Assembly: GCF_902686445.1 (NCBI RefSeq)
Contig: NC_062222.1
Span: 131,943,035-132,007,034 of the forward strand
DNA from: Sciurus carolinensis
Taxonomy: Eukaryota; Chordata; Mammalia; Rodentia; Sciuridae
Reading direction: 5' to 3'
Length of the DNA: 64,000 nucleotides
In this document: positions 23,852 through 35,083 of the stretch, piece after piece
Position numbering within the stretch: position 1 is the first letter of the stretch
Layout: every line of letters begins with the position of its first letter
Notes under the pieces: model-generated
The model's input: only the letters and a program-made list of their open reading frames with translations
Databases searched by the model: none
Told to the model about the DNA's origin: nothing
Position numbers and translations under genes: made by a program

Positions 23852-25469
23852 GTAAGAGGCTGGACAGGCAACATGGTTGGCAGTCTGAGATCTTTAGTGT
23901 GGTTCTCTCTGACGTAGACTAAAGGAAGGGGGATTTATAGGAGTCAGTTTTTCTGCATTGACAAGACACCCCAATTTCAAAGACTGTAAGAACACACATT
24001 TATGTCCAGTGTGTTAGCCTATGCAGGTCAGCTGCCATCCAAGAAGGGGGATGAAGGAGCTGACATTCCGAGAGTGGCCACTGTGGTAGAGAGAAACCAG
24101 CAAGAGGTAGCTTGCGGAAGTCAATGAGATGGCTTTCGCACCTTCTGCTTAGACGCACGGGTCCCCAGTTCACCTATGAGGTCTGTGGCCAGAGCTAACT
24201 TCAGGGGGCTGGGGATGGCTATCCTTTCAGGGGCGGGGAAAGGGCACTGCTGCTACGGCCTCAGGGGGGAGAGAAGGTTCTACTGTTAAGACAGTAGGAA
24301 AAACTCCCGTCCACCTCCAGGGACAGAAGGCCTGGAGTCCCGGTGCTGTGGCTTTTCCCTTGCTCTTTCCCTGCCCTGGGTATCTTTAGGCCCTCTGTCC
24401 CCTGGTGGACACCTGAGGGATCCACACTCGTCTCCACTCCCAGGGGTGCCCCTGGGGATGCACCTGGCCTTTCTGGGACATTGGTCACACCAGGTTGTCC
24501 TTTTTCCAGGGAAGGGGCTGTCTTACGTATTTTGCTTCCTGCAAGTCTGACACTGTCCCAGATGAGGGGTGTGGACTCCCCAGAAGAGTTATCCCTGGGA
24601 GTTTAGCTGGAATGTTTGATTTGGAAGTGGCCTTGAAGTGACCACATTGTGTGTTTAGGGGACAGAAACAATGGTTACAGGTGACTTTAGAAACACAAGC
24701 TCATATTTTCTAGTTTTCTGTGCTAAGAAATAAATGGTTTCCTGAAGGGCAGGCTTCACTTCGTTCCCTTTTTACTAGGAAGTCAAGTGCTGAAAAAGCA
24801 GATTTTTTTTTTTTTTTAATTTCAGATATTTTTCTGTGGTGTGAAGTTAATATCTTAATACCTTGAGAAAATACCCAAATAACTGTCAGGCTGCCTTGTA
24901 TATGGAAAGTCCTTCATGAATTTTTTTTTAAAAAAACTAACCTGCATATAAAAAGAAAAGTAGAGAAGTGAATAATAAATACTTCCATGATTAATCACAG
25001 GGTTACATTGTGGTAATAATTAATCACTGGGATGCAGAATAAGCATGATCTGAGCATCTGAGTGCTTGAATTTGAAAATGCAGCAGCCCAGGGATCTGTC
25101 GTTCCAGTGCTCTGATGTCTAGAGAATCAATTCAGAAATGTCCAGAATGCACAGTACTACGAATCCTGTCTACTATGTGGGGCATCTCTATTTAATGAAT
25201 TCTGCATTCCGTCCCCCGCTGAGAGTTCTTGAAGACCAGCATCTAAGAGTCAATCCTTCATGGGCTGTGGGTGCTTTGGAGTTTAAAACAGTTTTACTGT
25301 CTTGAGAGGAAGAAAGAAAACAGGAAGGAAAGAGTCAAGTAGGTGAAGAGCTGGGCAGGAGAGAGCCCAGCAGGACAAGGACAGAAGGGTGGCCAGGAAA
25401 GGAAGGTGATGGAGATGCTGATATTGAATCCAGTGCATGAAGTTCTAAATGATATGCATTTGCTGCTTA
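23852..25469. other. Unassigned sequence
   Basis: No gene is supported. Overlapping frames at 24,261-24,606 open on both strands, as expected by chance in GC-rich text. An AT motif cluster lies at 24,989-25,030 and is described among the findings. Confidence 0.4.
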
Positions 25470-25600
25470 AAGAGGGGGGGGGGTGAAAGAAAGGGGGAGG
25501 AAGAAGGGAAGAGAAGGGGAAGGAGGAGAGAAGGACAAAGGGAGAGAGAGGTTGGGAGAGGCAGGGATGGGGTGGGGGAGCAGTGCAGAGATGGAGAGGA
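25470..25600. repeat. Purine-rich (GGA/GAA)n tract
   Basis: About 130 bases that are almost entirely A and G on the top strand (aagaggggggg, gaaagaaaggg, ggaggaagaaggg and similar). Such tracts can form triplex DNA. The reverse-strand open frame of 136 codons and the forward frame of 96 codons across it are compositional artefacts. Confidence 0.85.
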
Positions 25601-26794
25601 GAGAGAATGTGACCAGCTCTGTTCCTGACACTTTCCTCTGTCCCAGATGTTTGCACAATGAAAGGAAAGAAATTTTCATTTATCAAAGACTTCCATCTTT
25701 CCAAGTAATTTTTTGTGCGTGTTTTAACGTGTATTTCCTGTTAACTTTCTGTTTTCTAATGTCGGTGTTATGATCTCCTCTTAGGGGTGAAGCAGCTGTG
25801 GCTCAGGGCATTTGAGTGATCAGACAGGTAGTGAATGACATTCTCTCCAGGATCATGGGACACAATGACAAGTCAGTGACCTGATTGAACAGTCATGATA
25901 TGAATTATTTAAATACACCCAATGCAAGGAGGAGACCCTAGGATTGTGCAGGCTTCATGGCTTCTACTTGTTTGTGCTCAGATCCATTTCACTGGGGTCT
26001 TTCCACCCCTAATCTGCTCTGTACCCTGGGGAGTGGCCTCTGCTAACTACAGGGCAGCTCCCACCTGCCAGACTGTTTCTGCCTCCAGAAGCTTCTCCGG
26101 CTGCAGCCAGGCCTCCTGTTGCCGTGGGTCCTGAGCTCTGGGAGCCCTACCTGCACCTTCCTCCCTCTGTCCCCGGCAGGGAGAGGGACTCACTGCTGTT
26201 GTAAGCTCTGCATGGCTCGTCATGTCCTGTGTGCCCTTTCAGCCCCCTCCTAGTGCTGCCGTAGCTGATTCTTTGTATTGAATCTGCTCTATTGTCCTGT
26301 CTGCGAGGCTTCCCTTTGTCTGACTGAAACTCCATCTGAACTATGGGTCTTAATAGAAGAAGCCAGACAAGTGTGTGGGGAGCGTAAAGGTATTCAGGAT
26401 AGAGTGGTCGGGATGGACTTTGAGGATCAGAAGGTGTTGACCACACAAAGAGGAAAAGGACGTTCTAAGGAGAAGTTGCAGTAAAGTCTTTCTGTAATTC
26501 ACCAGAGGATTCATCTGATAGTGTCGTTGGGCCAGGAAAGCTGGGACCAGGTGGGGAAGGCCGAGGCAATGAGATCTGTCCAGTTGTAGTTTGGAAGTAC
26601 TCAAGGTCCAGCGAGGGAGCCAAGGTAGCAGGGAAGCAGAGAGAGGCGATCTCGGGGGCGATAACAAACGTGTCTAATTGGAGCAAGACGGAAACGTGCC
26701 TGAGTATAAATGACTTCTGAGGCCGGAGCCAGCACTGCCCTCTTGCTTGTGTTGCTAGTATGACTTTCACAGTGTTCATTCATTGTTACATGGG
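25601..26794. other. Unassigned sequence
   Basis: Several frames of about 100 codons overlap on both strands at 26,147-26,798. None shows a domain, and they exclude each other as genes. Confidence 0.4.
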
Positions 26795-26910
26795 ACATGT
26801 TTATTTATTCTTCTCCTTAGCCAACATTTCCTGAAGTCTGTGCTGGGTGTGGAACACCTCAGGACAAGGGAAGCTCAGCCCTGCCCTCTTAGTGCTCAGA
26901 ACAGAAGTAA
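26795..26910 (-). repeat. L2 LINE 3' end, reverse
   Basis: 'gtttatttattcttctcctt', 'tcctgaagtctgtgctgggt' and the following text resemble the reverse complement of the L2 3' end. The match is weak. Confidence 0.4.
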
Positions 26911-27364
26911 AGGGGAGAGCAAAGTCCAGCACGTCCTTCAGCAGAGCAGGAACAAGCTGGGGAGGAGGACTGGCCAGTGCAGTGGCCAGGGCAGTTTGAG
27001 AGGCCTGTGCATGAGATTGACGAGATGTGGGGGCAAGTTCGGAGTTAACAGAGAGGAAAGAATTAGGGATACATGTCCGGTTTCGAGATTATCACATGCT
27101 GAAAAGATGGTGGCACAGGCTAGTCAGGATAGACCGGGTCTTTGAGCAACTGAGGCAAGGCCGAATTCCAAACCAGGGGGCAAAGAACTGGTCACTTATC
27201 TTTTTTGTATTGTTGTTTGTTCCATTTTACAGATTATTTAGAATGGGATGGAGACACAAAGTTACTGACTTTTGTACAAATGCCTATTCTGTTTTGAAAG
27301 GGCAGGGGTTTTAGCGTTTTACGGTGTTGGTGTTAAAATCAACAAAATTTTCTCAATTATTTTT
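26911..27364. other. Unassigned sequence
   Basis: No gene or repeat that I recognise. Confidence 0.35.
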
Positions 27365-27700
27365 AATTTTTAGGGTTTGAAAAATGATGAAAACAGTTTT
27401 ATTGAGATATAATGCCTGTGTTATACAACTCACCCATTTAGAGTCACAATTCAGTTCTTAACATGATGACAGGATTGCATAACTCTGACCCCAATCGGCT
27501 CCAGAACATTATCATCACATGAACCCTAGGCTCTGTCCCCTCTGCATCCCCTCCTCTCCACCCTATGGCCTGGTCAACCACCTGCCTACTTCCTTTCTCT
27601 CTTTGCCTCTTCTGGACACGTTTTTAAAAATACTCCCATCTAACTGTAATGATAGACCCTTTGATCAACACCTCACCATTCTGCCCTCTGCCAAGGGGAG
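27365..27700 (-). mobile_element. Ancient L1M 3'-end fragment, reverse
   Basis: 'cagttttattgagatataat', 'ctcacccatttagagtcaca', 'ggctccagaacattatcatc' and 'accctttgatcaacacctc' follow, in order, the reverse complement of old mammalian L1 3'UTR text. No coding remains. Confidence 0.65.
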
Positions 27701-28639
27701 AAGTACTTCGCAGCTGGGTGCTCTGGCTTCTGCAGGGCCACATGGGTGGAGGAGAGGGGCAGTAACGGCATTCCCTCTCGGTGCTGACATTTGGATCCAT
27801 GAGATGTGGAGATGGCACAGGCCTAGGGAACTGCCTGCAAGCGGTAGGAGCTCCTGAGCTCTGAATGTCCATTTCTTACATCTTTTGTTTTTTGATCTCT
27901 GATGTAGGGTTTGCCGCTTTGGAATGTCAAGGGAAGAGACTACCCCTGCTTTCTGGAAGGTGCACCACTACCTACCTCCTGAGTAGCCTGATTAGAGCAA
28001 ATGTCAATGGAAAGTTCCACATTTTGAGTGAAAAACCAAAGGCCTTTGGGTGTGTCCCAGACACCCAGGCATAACTAGAAATTAAACACATTTTTAAAAA
28101 TGCTCAATTGGCTCCTCAAACACTTGGAGGTATTTTCAGGTATTTGGGGTTCTTCCATGTATAAAATATACAGTGTTTTCGTAATGTTGGTAATTTGGTG
28201 ACAGATGCTGCTGAGGTTCAATATAATGTAGTATGTAAAAATGAGGAAGCAATTAAGGCATTTTTAGTTCCCTCTGAGGCTTGCAAAAAATTGCTTAAAT
28301 ATAGCTATCCCAAACAACGTACATATTTTATCAAAGCCAAATTTAAATGTTATTTAATGTTCCACCTTCTGGCCAGAAATAGATGTCAAGTTTTTCTTTT
28401 TATTGTTAATTTTAATTTAAACAAATGTTGCCTTGGTTGGCTTTCCCTTTAGCAGAATGTTTGTGGGTCTCAGAGGAAGCCCAGCATGCTTTTTTCTTGC
28501 TGTAACATTTACAAAGGATACTGCAAATATCAAAAGCCCAGCAGAGCGCATGGCTTGGTCATTTCCACTTTCTTCTCCTTCATGTCTCTGCCATTTGGAA
28601 TCCCACCCACCTTTTAAGGCCCAGCTCAAAGACTTTGTG
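27701..28639. other. Unassigned sequence
   Basis: No gene or named repeat. 28,080-28,400 is AT-rich, unique-looking sequence. Confidence 0.35.
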
Positions 28640-28830
28640 GTGGAAAGAGGCTAGACTTTGCTGCCAGGGAAATAATTGTAATGGTGACACTCCTTGGGCT
28701 CTAAATTCAAGCAAGTGCTCTGCTCAGATTCCTTGGACTGTTGCTCATAGTCCTGAGGCTCACCCTTCCCTTCCATGAGATGGAGGTCACAGTACTTATT
28801 AGGGTTCCTGTGATGAGACCACACGTGCCA
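28640..28830 (+). repeat. Possible MIR SINE, forward
   Basis: 'ggaaagaggctagactttgc' and the later 'ccatgagatggaggtcacag' and 'tattagggttcctgtgatg' resemble the start and end of MIR. Divergence is high. Confidence 0.35.
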
Positions 28831-29834
28831 TTAGCTGCTGTTATTACACCCAGCACACACATTCTGATTTCTTTTGGCACCAGCACGGCCGCTGTATTTT
28901 GGAGATCTTCATGGTAAGTCTGTTGATCAGGGCTCTCTTGGGCAAGGGGTGACCATGTGCCCAAGGTGAGGCCCATTGGAAGCCCTCTCCTTGGAACCCG
29001 AGTCCACAGGTTCCTAGTCCTCAGGCAGGAGGGGCTCATTCCTATTGGCCCTTGTGCCTACAATGCTCAGGCCCTGAGTCTCCTTGGGTCTTGATCTTTC
29101 TGAATCTTGTTTCTTTAGTTTTCCTTTCAAACTGGTGAGCTACTTCTTGAATTCTGGTAATTTTTTCCTGAAGTCATGCAAAACTGGTTTCTGTCGCTTG
29201 TAATCAAAGTGCTGCCAAAAAATATGAGAAATGATATTCCCTCCTCCTTTTCTTTCCTCCAGAGAAACTTGTGATTGCAAAGCCATGAGGCAAGTGGCAG
29301 AAGACAGCAGATGAGGGGTCTTCCCGGGGCTGGGAAGGAGTGTCGCGCCTGGATGGGGACGGTTAGGGGAAGGTGTGCTGGAGGACAAGTGTCTAGTTGT
29401 TGCTGGTCTTTAGTGATGATGGAGTGTTCCTCAACCCAAACTGGTGAAGTCCAGTAAATCTGTTGTAAATTGAAAACGTCATGAGCCAAATATCCATTTC
29501 ATTCACACACCTAATCTACAGAATGTCACATGCTTGTAAGAGGGGGCACTGTAGAGCACACCCAGCCCCCCAGCACCCTGAGGGCGTGCTGTCCTGCACC
29601 GAGCCAGCTCGGGAAAAGATCAGCATCCTGAATTTGAAGGAGGGTTTCTCTGGAATGCGTATCTCATTTACACCATCATAGATTCAAAAAAATCATAATT
29701 GGTTTTTAAGTCAGGGACAATGTAATGTCACAGTCCTGGTGAATATGGCCAAGTGCATTCTGAGAGAGGCCCTGTATGTGTGTTTTTAAATAAAACCCTG
29801 TGTGTGACCTTGTTGTGAGGTGCGGTTTCTGCCT
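28831..29834. other. Unassigned sequence
   Basis: Frames of 82-120 codons on the reverse strand at 29,127-29,489 overlap one another in different phases. No domain or splice context supports any of them. Confidence 0.4.
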
Positions 29835-29892
29835 CCATTTCACTCATGTGGAAACTGAGATACAGAGAGAGCTTTGCACTTGAGCACCCCAG
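29835..29892 (-). repeat. MIR fragment, reverse
   Basis: 'catgtggaaactgagataca' followed by gagagagctttgc matches the reverse MIR core (gaggaaactgaggcacagagagg). Only the core is recognisable. Confidence 0.45.
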
Positions 29893-30671
29893 CCCAGGCC
29901 CAGGACAAGGCTAGGTATTTTCTTCCTCATAGCACGTCACACCCACCTTCCCTGTGGATCGTCTCTCCCGGCTTCAGGGATTCTCCCCCTCAGCGTCATG
30001 TTCAGCCTGTGTATCCAGAGGAATGGTTCTGTGGGGTGGTCTTGGCTCCTGTCATCATGAGCAGCACGAAGAACCTTCCTGGTATCTGTCAGGTGCTACA
30101 TCATTTCCTACTTAGTTATTTCCAACCTCGGAAAATAGGACTTAGGACAGAGTTTCCATCAATGTGTGCAGGTCACAACTTCAGCATCAGGTTGGATTGT
30201 ATGTACTGATGGATATTGGGCTAAGTTTCAGGCACACATTGGGGCTTCAGAGATGTTGATTTGGAGATTCCGAATTGAGATATGGAGGTCTGGAGCAGCC
30301 TTGCATTCAGGGTGGACAGAGACCTGGGTTCAAAGAAGGGATGTGAAGTTCTGGGTAACAGTTACCCCAGGTCCCATGCCTGCATCAGAGTCCTGGGGGC
30401 TGCACAGATCTGGCATGACCTCTGTCACTCGTGACAATTTGGGTCCAATATCAGTGTTCGGCATCACGTGCAGTGGGACGTACTTCTGAGGTTGCAAGCT
30501 TAAATATCTCAACTTTATTAAAGCTAAAACCCCATGCTCTAGCAAATGTGATATTTTCATTAATTACATTTCTTATCCAGGGACACTGAGAGTCTGAAGA
30601 GCTAAGTGGTCTCCTTGAGATTCTGTGATTTCATATATCTTCTCTTTCTTGCCACAAATACCTGTGGTGAG
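29893..30671. other. Unassigned sequence
   Basis: No gene or named repeat is supported. Frames of 107-111 codons here lack domains. Confidence 0.35.
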
Positions 30672-30895
30672 GCCAGGCATGGTGGCACATACGTCTAATC
30701 TCAGCAACTCGAGAGGCTGGGGCAGGAAAAGCACAAGTTCAAGACTAGCCTCTGTAAGTGAGTGAGATCTTACCTCAAAAAAAAAAAAAAAGAAATATTG
30801 GGGATGAAGACTGGGGATGTAGCTCAGTGGTAAAGCCCCCCAACTTCAATCCTCAAAACAAAAACAAAAACCCAAAACCAAAAATCCACCTTTGT
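30672..30895 (+). mobile_element. B1-dID compound SINE, forward
   Basis: The left half is 7SL-derived: 'ggccaggcatggtggcacat', 'gagaggctggggcaggaaaa', 'acaagttcaagactagcct', 'gagtgagatcttacctc', ending in an A-run at about 30,778-30,792. The right half is ID-like: 'gactggggatgtagctcagt', 'ggtaaagcccccc', 'aacttcaatcctc', with an aaaac-type tail. A Pol III A box and B box are visible in the left half. This dimer type is typical of squirrels and relatives and is one of the better pointers to the organism. Confidence 0.9.
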
Positions 30896-31516
30896 GTTCA
30901 ACCTCTTACCTGAATATACTCTAGAAAAGCCTAATGTAAGAACAGACAACCAAGGTCAGGCTGCGGCAACTGCGGTTAGGCGTGGGACAACTGGGGATGG
31001 ATTCTACAACTCCCACGCTGACCTCCTTTGATGTCACAACAGGTTGGGTATCCAGAAACTCAACTCTTAGGCCACCTAACTTAAAAAAAGAAAGAGATAT
31101 TCACGTATTTTCCACATGGTTTAGGTTTCTAGCATTCATAATGTACTACGGTCTTGGATTGTAATTACCAAGATAAATGACGAACATATTTTTTAAATAT
31201 TATGTTCTCTGGCAGAGGTGGCCTGACAGGTTGCTTTGGTCTGTTTCCACATGTCCTCAATGAGGTGCATTGGCAAGAACCTCTGATGCAACCTTCATCT
31301 CTCTTGAGTCTAAATCATAATTTTCTACAAAATGATTCTACACTTTTCCATATGGGCTTTTCACATTTTCCATATCTTCCTATACCCAAAGAGGTCCAAG
31401 TCTAAAATGTGGAATAACATTTTTACCTGCGAGGTTGGTACTGTAATCACTATTGGAATCATAGACTTCCCTTGTTCCTTGACTTCCACCAGTGCCCCTT
31501 CACACACTTCTGTACG

Positions 31517-31517
<1 letters not shown>
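30896..31517. other. Unassigned sequence
   Basis: No gene or named repeat is supported. Confidence 0.35.
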
Positions 31518-31575
<58 letters not shown>

Positions 31576-31586
31576 TCTCTCTCTCC
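31518..31586. repeat. (CA)n(CT)n compound microsatellite
   Basis: A gcgc-bearing start leads into about sixteen CA units and then about thirteen CT units with one cg interruption. It is the mirror type of the GT/GA tract at 1,621. Confidence 0.95.
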
Positions 31587-31837
31587 TAAAAATGTAGTGA
31601 ACCTAAAAGGTGAAAGGAGTCTAGTTTAATGTCCAGTTTCCTGTAGTAGCAGAGATAGATTCTTGCAAGTCAGATGATATTTATCATCCTCCCACTGGTT
31701 CACACCCCAGAAGAAACTTGGCACATAAATATTTGACTTGAAAAAAGGGTGATTTCAGACAAAATGCACTTTCCTTTCTTCAAAGTTCTCCATTCAGATT
31801 TTCTCAGGCCACAGAGCACAACCTTCAGGTTAGGGTA
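31587..31837. other. Unassigned sequence
   Basis: Nothing that I recognise. Confidence 0.3.
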
Positions 31838-31995
31838 CAGAGTCTCCAGCTCAGCCCTGAAGTAACCACCTCAAGTGCTCTATGACCTTAGCCAAGTCTC
31901 TTAATTTATTTTGTCAGTCCATTCATCTTTAAAGTAGCCCTCATTCTACCTGATTCATAAGGTGTAGCTTTAAAATGCCACTCTCCTAGGAAATG
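31838..31995 (+). repeat. MIR SINE, forward
   Basis: 'tctatgaccttagccaagtc', 'tcttaatttattttgtcagt', 'ccattcatctttaaagtagc' and 'ctacctgattcataaggtg' follow MIR in order. Confidence 0.65.
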
Positions 31996-32641
31996 TCACA
32001 TATACTTTAAGAATTGTTCCTCACTATGAGCAAATGATCATTTAGTTTTCTGAGGGTTTAGGGTTCATCAAAGACTAAAATGCTCATCTCTTTTTAATTT
32101 CATGCTATCTATTGTTCAGTAAAAGCGAATCGTAAGTCTGTGCAAAAAAAAAAGTTCTTATTATACAGATGCCAACCTCATGTATGCAAGCGTAGATAAA
32201 CTAACAATGATGAGCATAAAATAAAACACGGAAATATTTTAGTTTGACTTTTCTAAGTTAGCAATGTTAGCTTTGCCTCTGTTTTTTAAAATTCATTTTT
32301 GCATAGTCAGGATGCCCAGATTTGAAAGGTGTTCCTGACTTTGCACAGTGTGCAAGAGAGGCCTGGGTGGGTTCTAGGCTTCCTTACTGAGTGCCCAGAT
32401 CAGTTGGCTCATTGCCTGTGAGGAGAATGCCTGCTTTACTGAGCATAGTGACCTGCCTCACTGCAAAGCACTGTGAGTCAGTTGAATGGCTGATGGGTGC
32501 AGATGTCATCCAATGGACCACACTTCTAGAGCAATCTTCTGCTCTTTGCTTCGAGCCATCCAAGTGTGATCGACATTGGTGTTCCTACAAGAACAATTTC
32601 CTTTTGGAACAAATTGCTTTTGGTAACAGATTGAATAATAG
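31996..32641. other. Unassigned sequence
   Basis: A 98-codon forward frame at 32,391-32,687 has no recognisable domain and runs into the MLT1 LTR, so it is unlikely to be a gene. Confidence 0.35.
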
Positions 32642-33048
32642 TGTTCGCTGTGAGTTAAATCGTGTCTCTTGGAAATTCCTATGCTGAAGTGTACCCTCAG
32701 AGTGTGTCCTTATTTGGAGATAGAATCGTCTATGAAGTCATCAAGTTAAGATGAGATCATCAGGGTGGGTGATCATCCACTATGACTGTTGTCCATAAAA
32801 AAAGCTGCAAATTTGGGCACAGAGATACACAAGGAGAGAAGATCAACTAAAGGGGCATAGAAGATGGCCTTCTAAAAACCAAGGAGAAAGGCCTGAGAGA
32901 GAATTTCTGCTCACAGAATTCAGCAGCCAACTCCAACCACACCTTGATTTTGGACCTCTGTCTTCCAGAACTGTGAGATGATAAGCTTCTGCAGCTTATG
33001 ACATGCAGTTTTTGGTATTTGTCACAGCAGCATTAGCAAACTAACACA
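32642..33048 (+). mobile_element. MLT1-type MaLR LTR, forward
   Basis: The order of blocks is that of MLT1: 'ttggaaattcctatgctgaa', 'tatttggagatagaatcgtc', 'tcaagttaagatgagatcat', 'ggcctgagagagaatttctg', 'accttgattttggacctctg', 'ccagaactgtgagatgataa', and the end 'cagcattagcaaactaacac'. It is an old solo LTR. Confidence 0.85.
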
Positions 33049-33999
33049 CTGTGACACACAAAATAACTAATAGAAATGGTGAATTCGAGTGATGTGTATT
33101 GAGTGCTGACTGCATTTCAGGTCCACTGTGTACTTTCATTACTGTGGCTTTGCTACCAGACTAGCCAGGGAAGGTCTCCACCAGAGGGCAGCTGTAGAGG
33201 TAAGTCCAACTTTCTGGACTCTATGGAGAAGAACATTGTTAGCACAGGAAATAGGAAATCTAAAGGCTTCCAGGGGACTTTGTAGACCTGCATATTAAAG
33301 AAGCAGACAGGCTGGTGTGATTTGATTAAACTGACAGGCAAAGAGTCATGCCATGTGCTAGGGCTGGAGAGATAAACCTGTTCTAAATCACACAGCACCT
33401 GCTCGGGTGTTCCCAAATAGAGCTTAACTCCCGGTGTTGACAAATGCGTGGAAGGTTTCTTCCTAGAATGTACTTCCAGATCAACACATGTTTACAAAAC
33501 ATCATGTTTAAATTAGGAGGAAGCAGACTTTTCTGAAACCCTCTTACATCGGGTACCTTAAAGTGCTCTTTCTCAAGCCCGAAGGCAGGTTAGGGGGAAG
33601 TGAAGAAAAGACTCCAGAGGAAAGAGTGGATTCTTACTTCAAAGAAGAAAACCAAGGTCCTGATACTTTAGACACACAAGTAAAGAGAGTCTGGGCCCAT
33701 ACATCCCGATCCTCACATCAAGCACAAGGCTGGGGATTTAGCATAAGGTGGTTGCATCAGGAGTGTCACACTGTCGATCTCCTACTTATCCCTCAGGGTC
33801 CCAGAACAAGGGCTACTTCATCCAGAAAAGCTTCCTGTTTTTTCTATCTCACCCAATCTCTCCCTTCTCTAGAATTCACCTTTTAGGACAACACTTTTAT
33901 CCTTCCTACATTTACTTTTATCCCCCAACTAGATGGTAAGCTTCATTCAATTACCCTTCCACAGGGAATAGCTGCCTTACATAGCCCATGAATTCATTC
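33049..33999. other. Unassigned sequence, with a possible MIR piece near 33,085
   Basis: 'attgagtgctgactgcattt' at 33,098 onward resembles the reverse MIR end, too briefly to call. Frames of 60-107 codons lack domains. Confidence 0.35.
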
Positions 34000-34535
34000 A
34001 CATGGAAGGACTGAATAAAAGAATTCAGCGGACCAGCGAGTCCACTCCTGGGTGACCACTCCAGGGGAATGGAAGCATGTCTGCAAATGCACCTAACTAC
34101 TTTCTTCATAATAGTCCCCAAATTAGAAGTGGCCAGTCCATCAGCTGGCGAGTGGACAGACAAAATGTGATATATTCATGTCATGGGATAAAAAGAAATG
34201 AGTGCAGATGAGTATCAGAAACTTCAAGTTACATGAAAGAAACCAGACGAAAGGGATCACCTATTGTAGGATTCCATGTGTATGAGATGCTCAGAGAAGC
34301 GAAATGTGCAGAGATGCAAAGTAGAGTAACTGCTGCGTGGGGCTAAGGCTGGGATTGTGGATTACTACAAATGCACACGAGGGATCTGATTGGAGATGAA
34401 AATGTTCTAAAACTGTTTTATGCTGATGGTTGTACCAGCTGCTCCACCTAACTAAAAACCATTGAATGGTACACATGAAGTAGGTGGATTTTATGATACG
34501 TAAAATATGCTTCAGTAAAGCTGTTAGAAAGAATA
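34000..34535 (+). mobile_element. Ancient L1M 3' end, forward
   Basis: The region follows old L1 ORF2 end and 3'UTR text: 'catcagctggcgagtggaca', 'gacaaaatgtgatatattca', 'acatgaaagaaaccagacga', 'gatgaaaatgttctaaaact', 'aaaaaccattgaatggtac', 'ttttatgatacgtaaaatat', 'gcttcagtaaagctgtta'. It is an inactive fragment in the opposite orientation to the L1M nest at 39.5-52.3 kb. Confidence 0.8.
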
Positions 34536-34889
34536 AAAACACTACCCAAATAGATTGGGAAGAGGTAGGACAGAGGTGAGGCTGAGGAGTATGTAACTCT
34601 GGTCCTCTGGCAAAGTGCCCACATCCTATAAAGATTCAACACAGTACTCCAGTATTCCAGGGTTTGAAAAGGTGCAGAGAACTGTCAGTACCTGAAATCA
34701 GCTTTACAGATTGGCCTCAGTAGTCCTGTCTCTGTTGGGTCTGTGGTGGGGTAATAGTAACAATTACTCCTCTTCATGTAGAGAGTAAAGGCTTGTCACA
34801 CAAAACATTGACCTGTGATCCTAGTCCACTCTCCCTGCCAGATGCTTTTACCTAAATGTAAAATCAGGAGTTTCCCGCCCCCTCAACTT
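34536..34889. other. Unassigned sequence
   Basis: No gene or named repeat is supported. Confidence 0.3.
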
Positions 34890-35083
34890 TATTTTTGATA
34901 TTGGGAATTGAACCCAGGAGGACCCAACCACTCAGCTCCACCCTAGCTCTTTTTACTTTGAGATAGGTTCTCACTAAGTAGCTTAGGGTCTCCCTAGGTT
35001 GCTGAGGTTGGCTTTGAACTTGTGATGGTCCTGTCTCTGTCTCCTGAGTCGCTGGGATTACAGGTGTGCACCAAAGTGTCTTG
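34890..35083 (-). mobile_element. B1-dID compound SINE, reverse
   Basis: The reversed ID part ('attgggaattgaacccagga', 'ccaaccactcagctccaccc') is followed by the reversed 7SL part ('gagataggttctcactaagt', 'gttgctgaggttggctttga', 'gagtcgctgggattacagg'). About 12 extra bases near 34,985 look like a small internal duplication (ctaagtagctt then ctccctaggttgctg). Confidence 0.88.

Noticed and set aside
25294..25704. A 136-codon reverse frame rich in Pro, Ser and Leu
   Set aside because: It is the translation of a purine/pyrimidine simple tract; overlapping frames on both strands are equally open.
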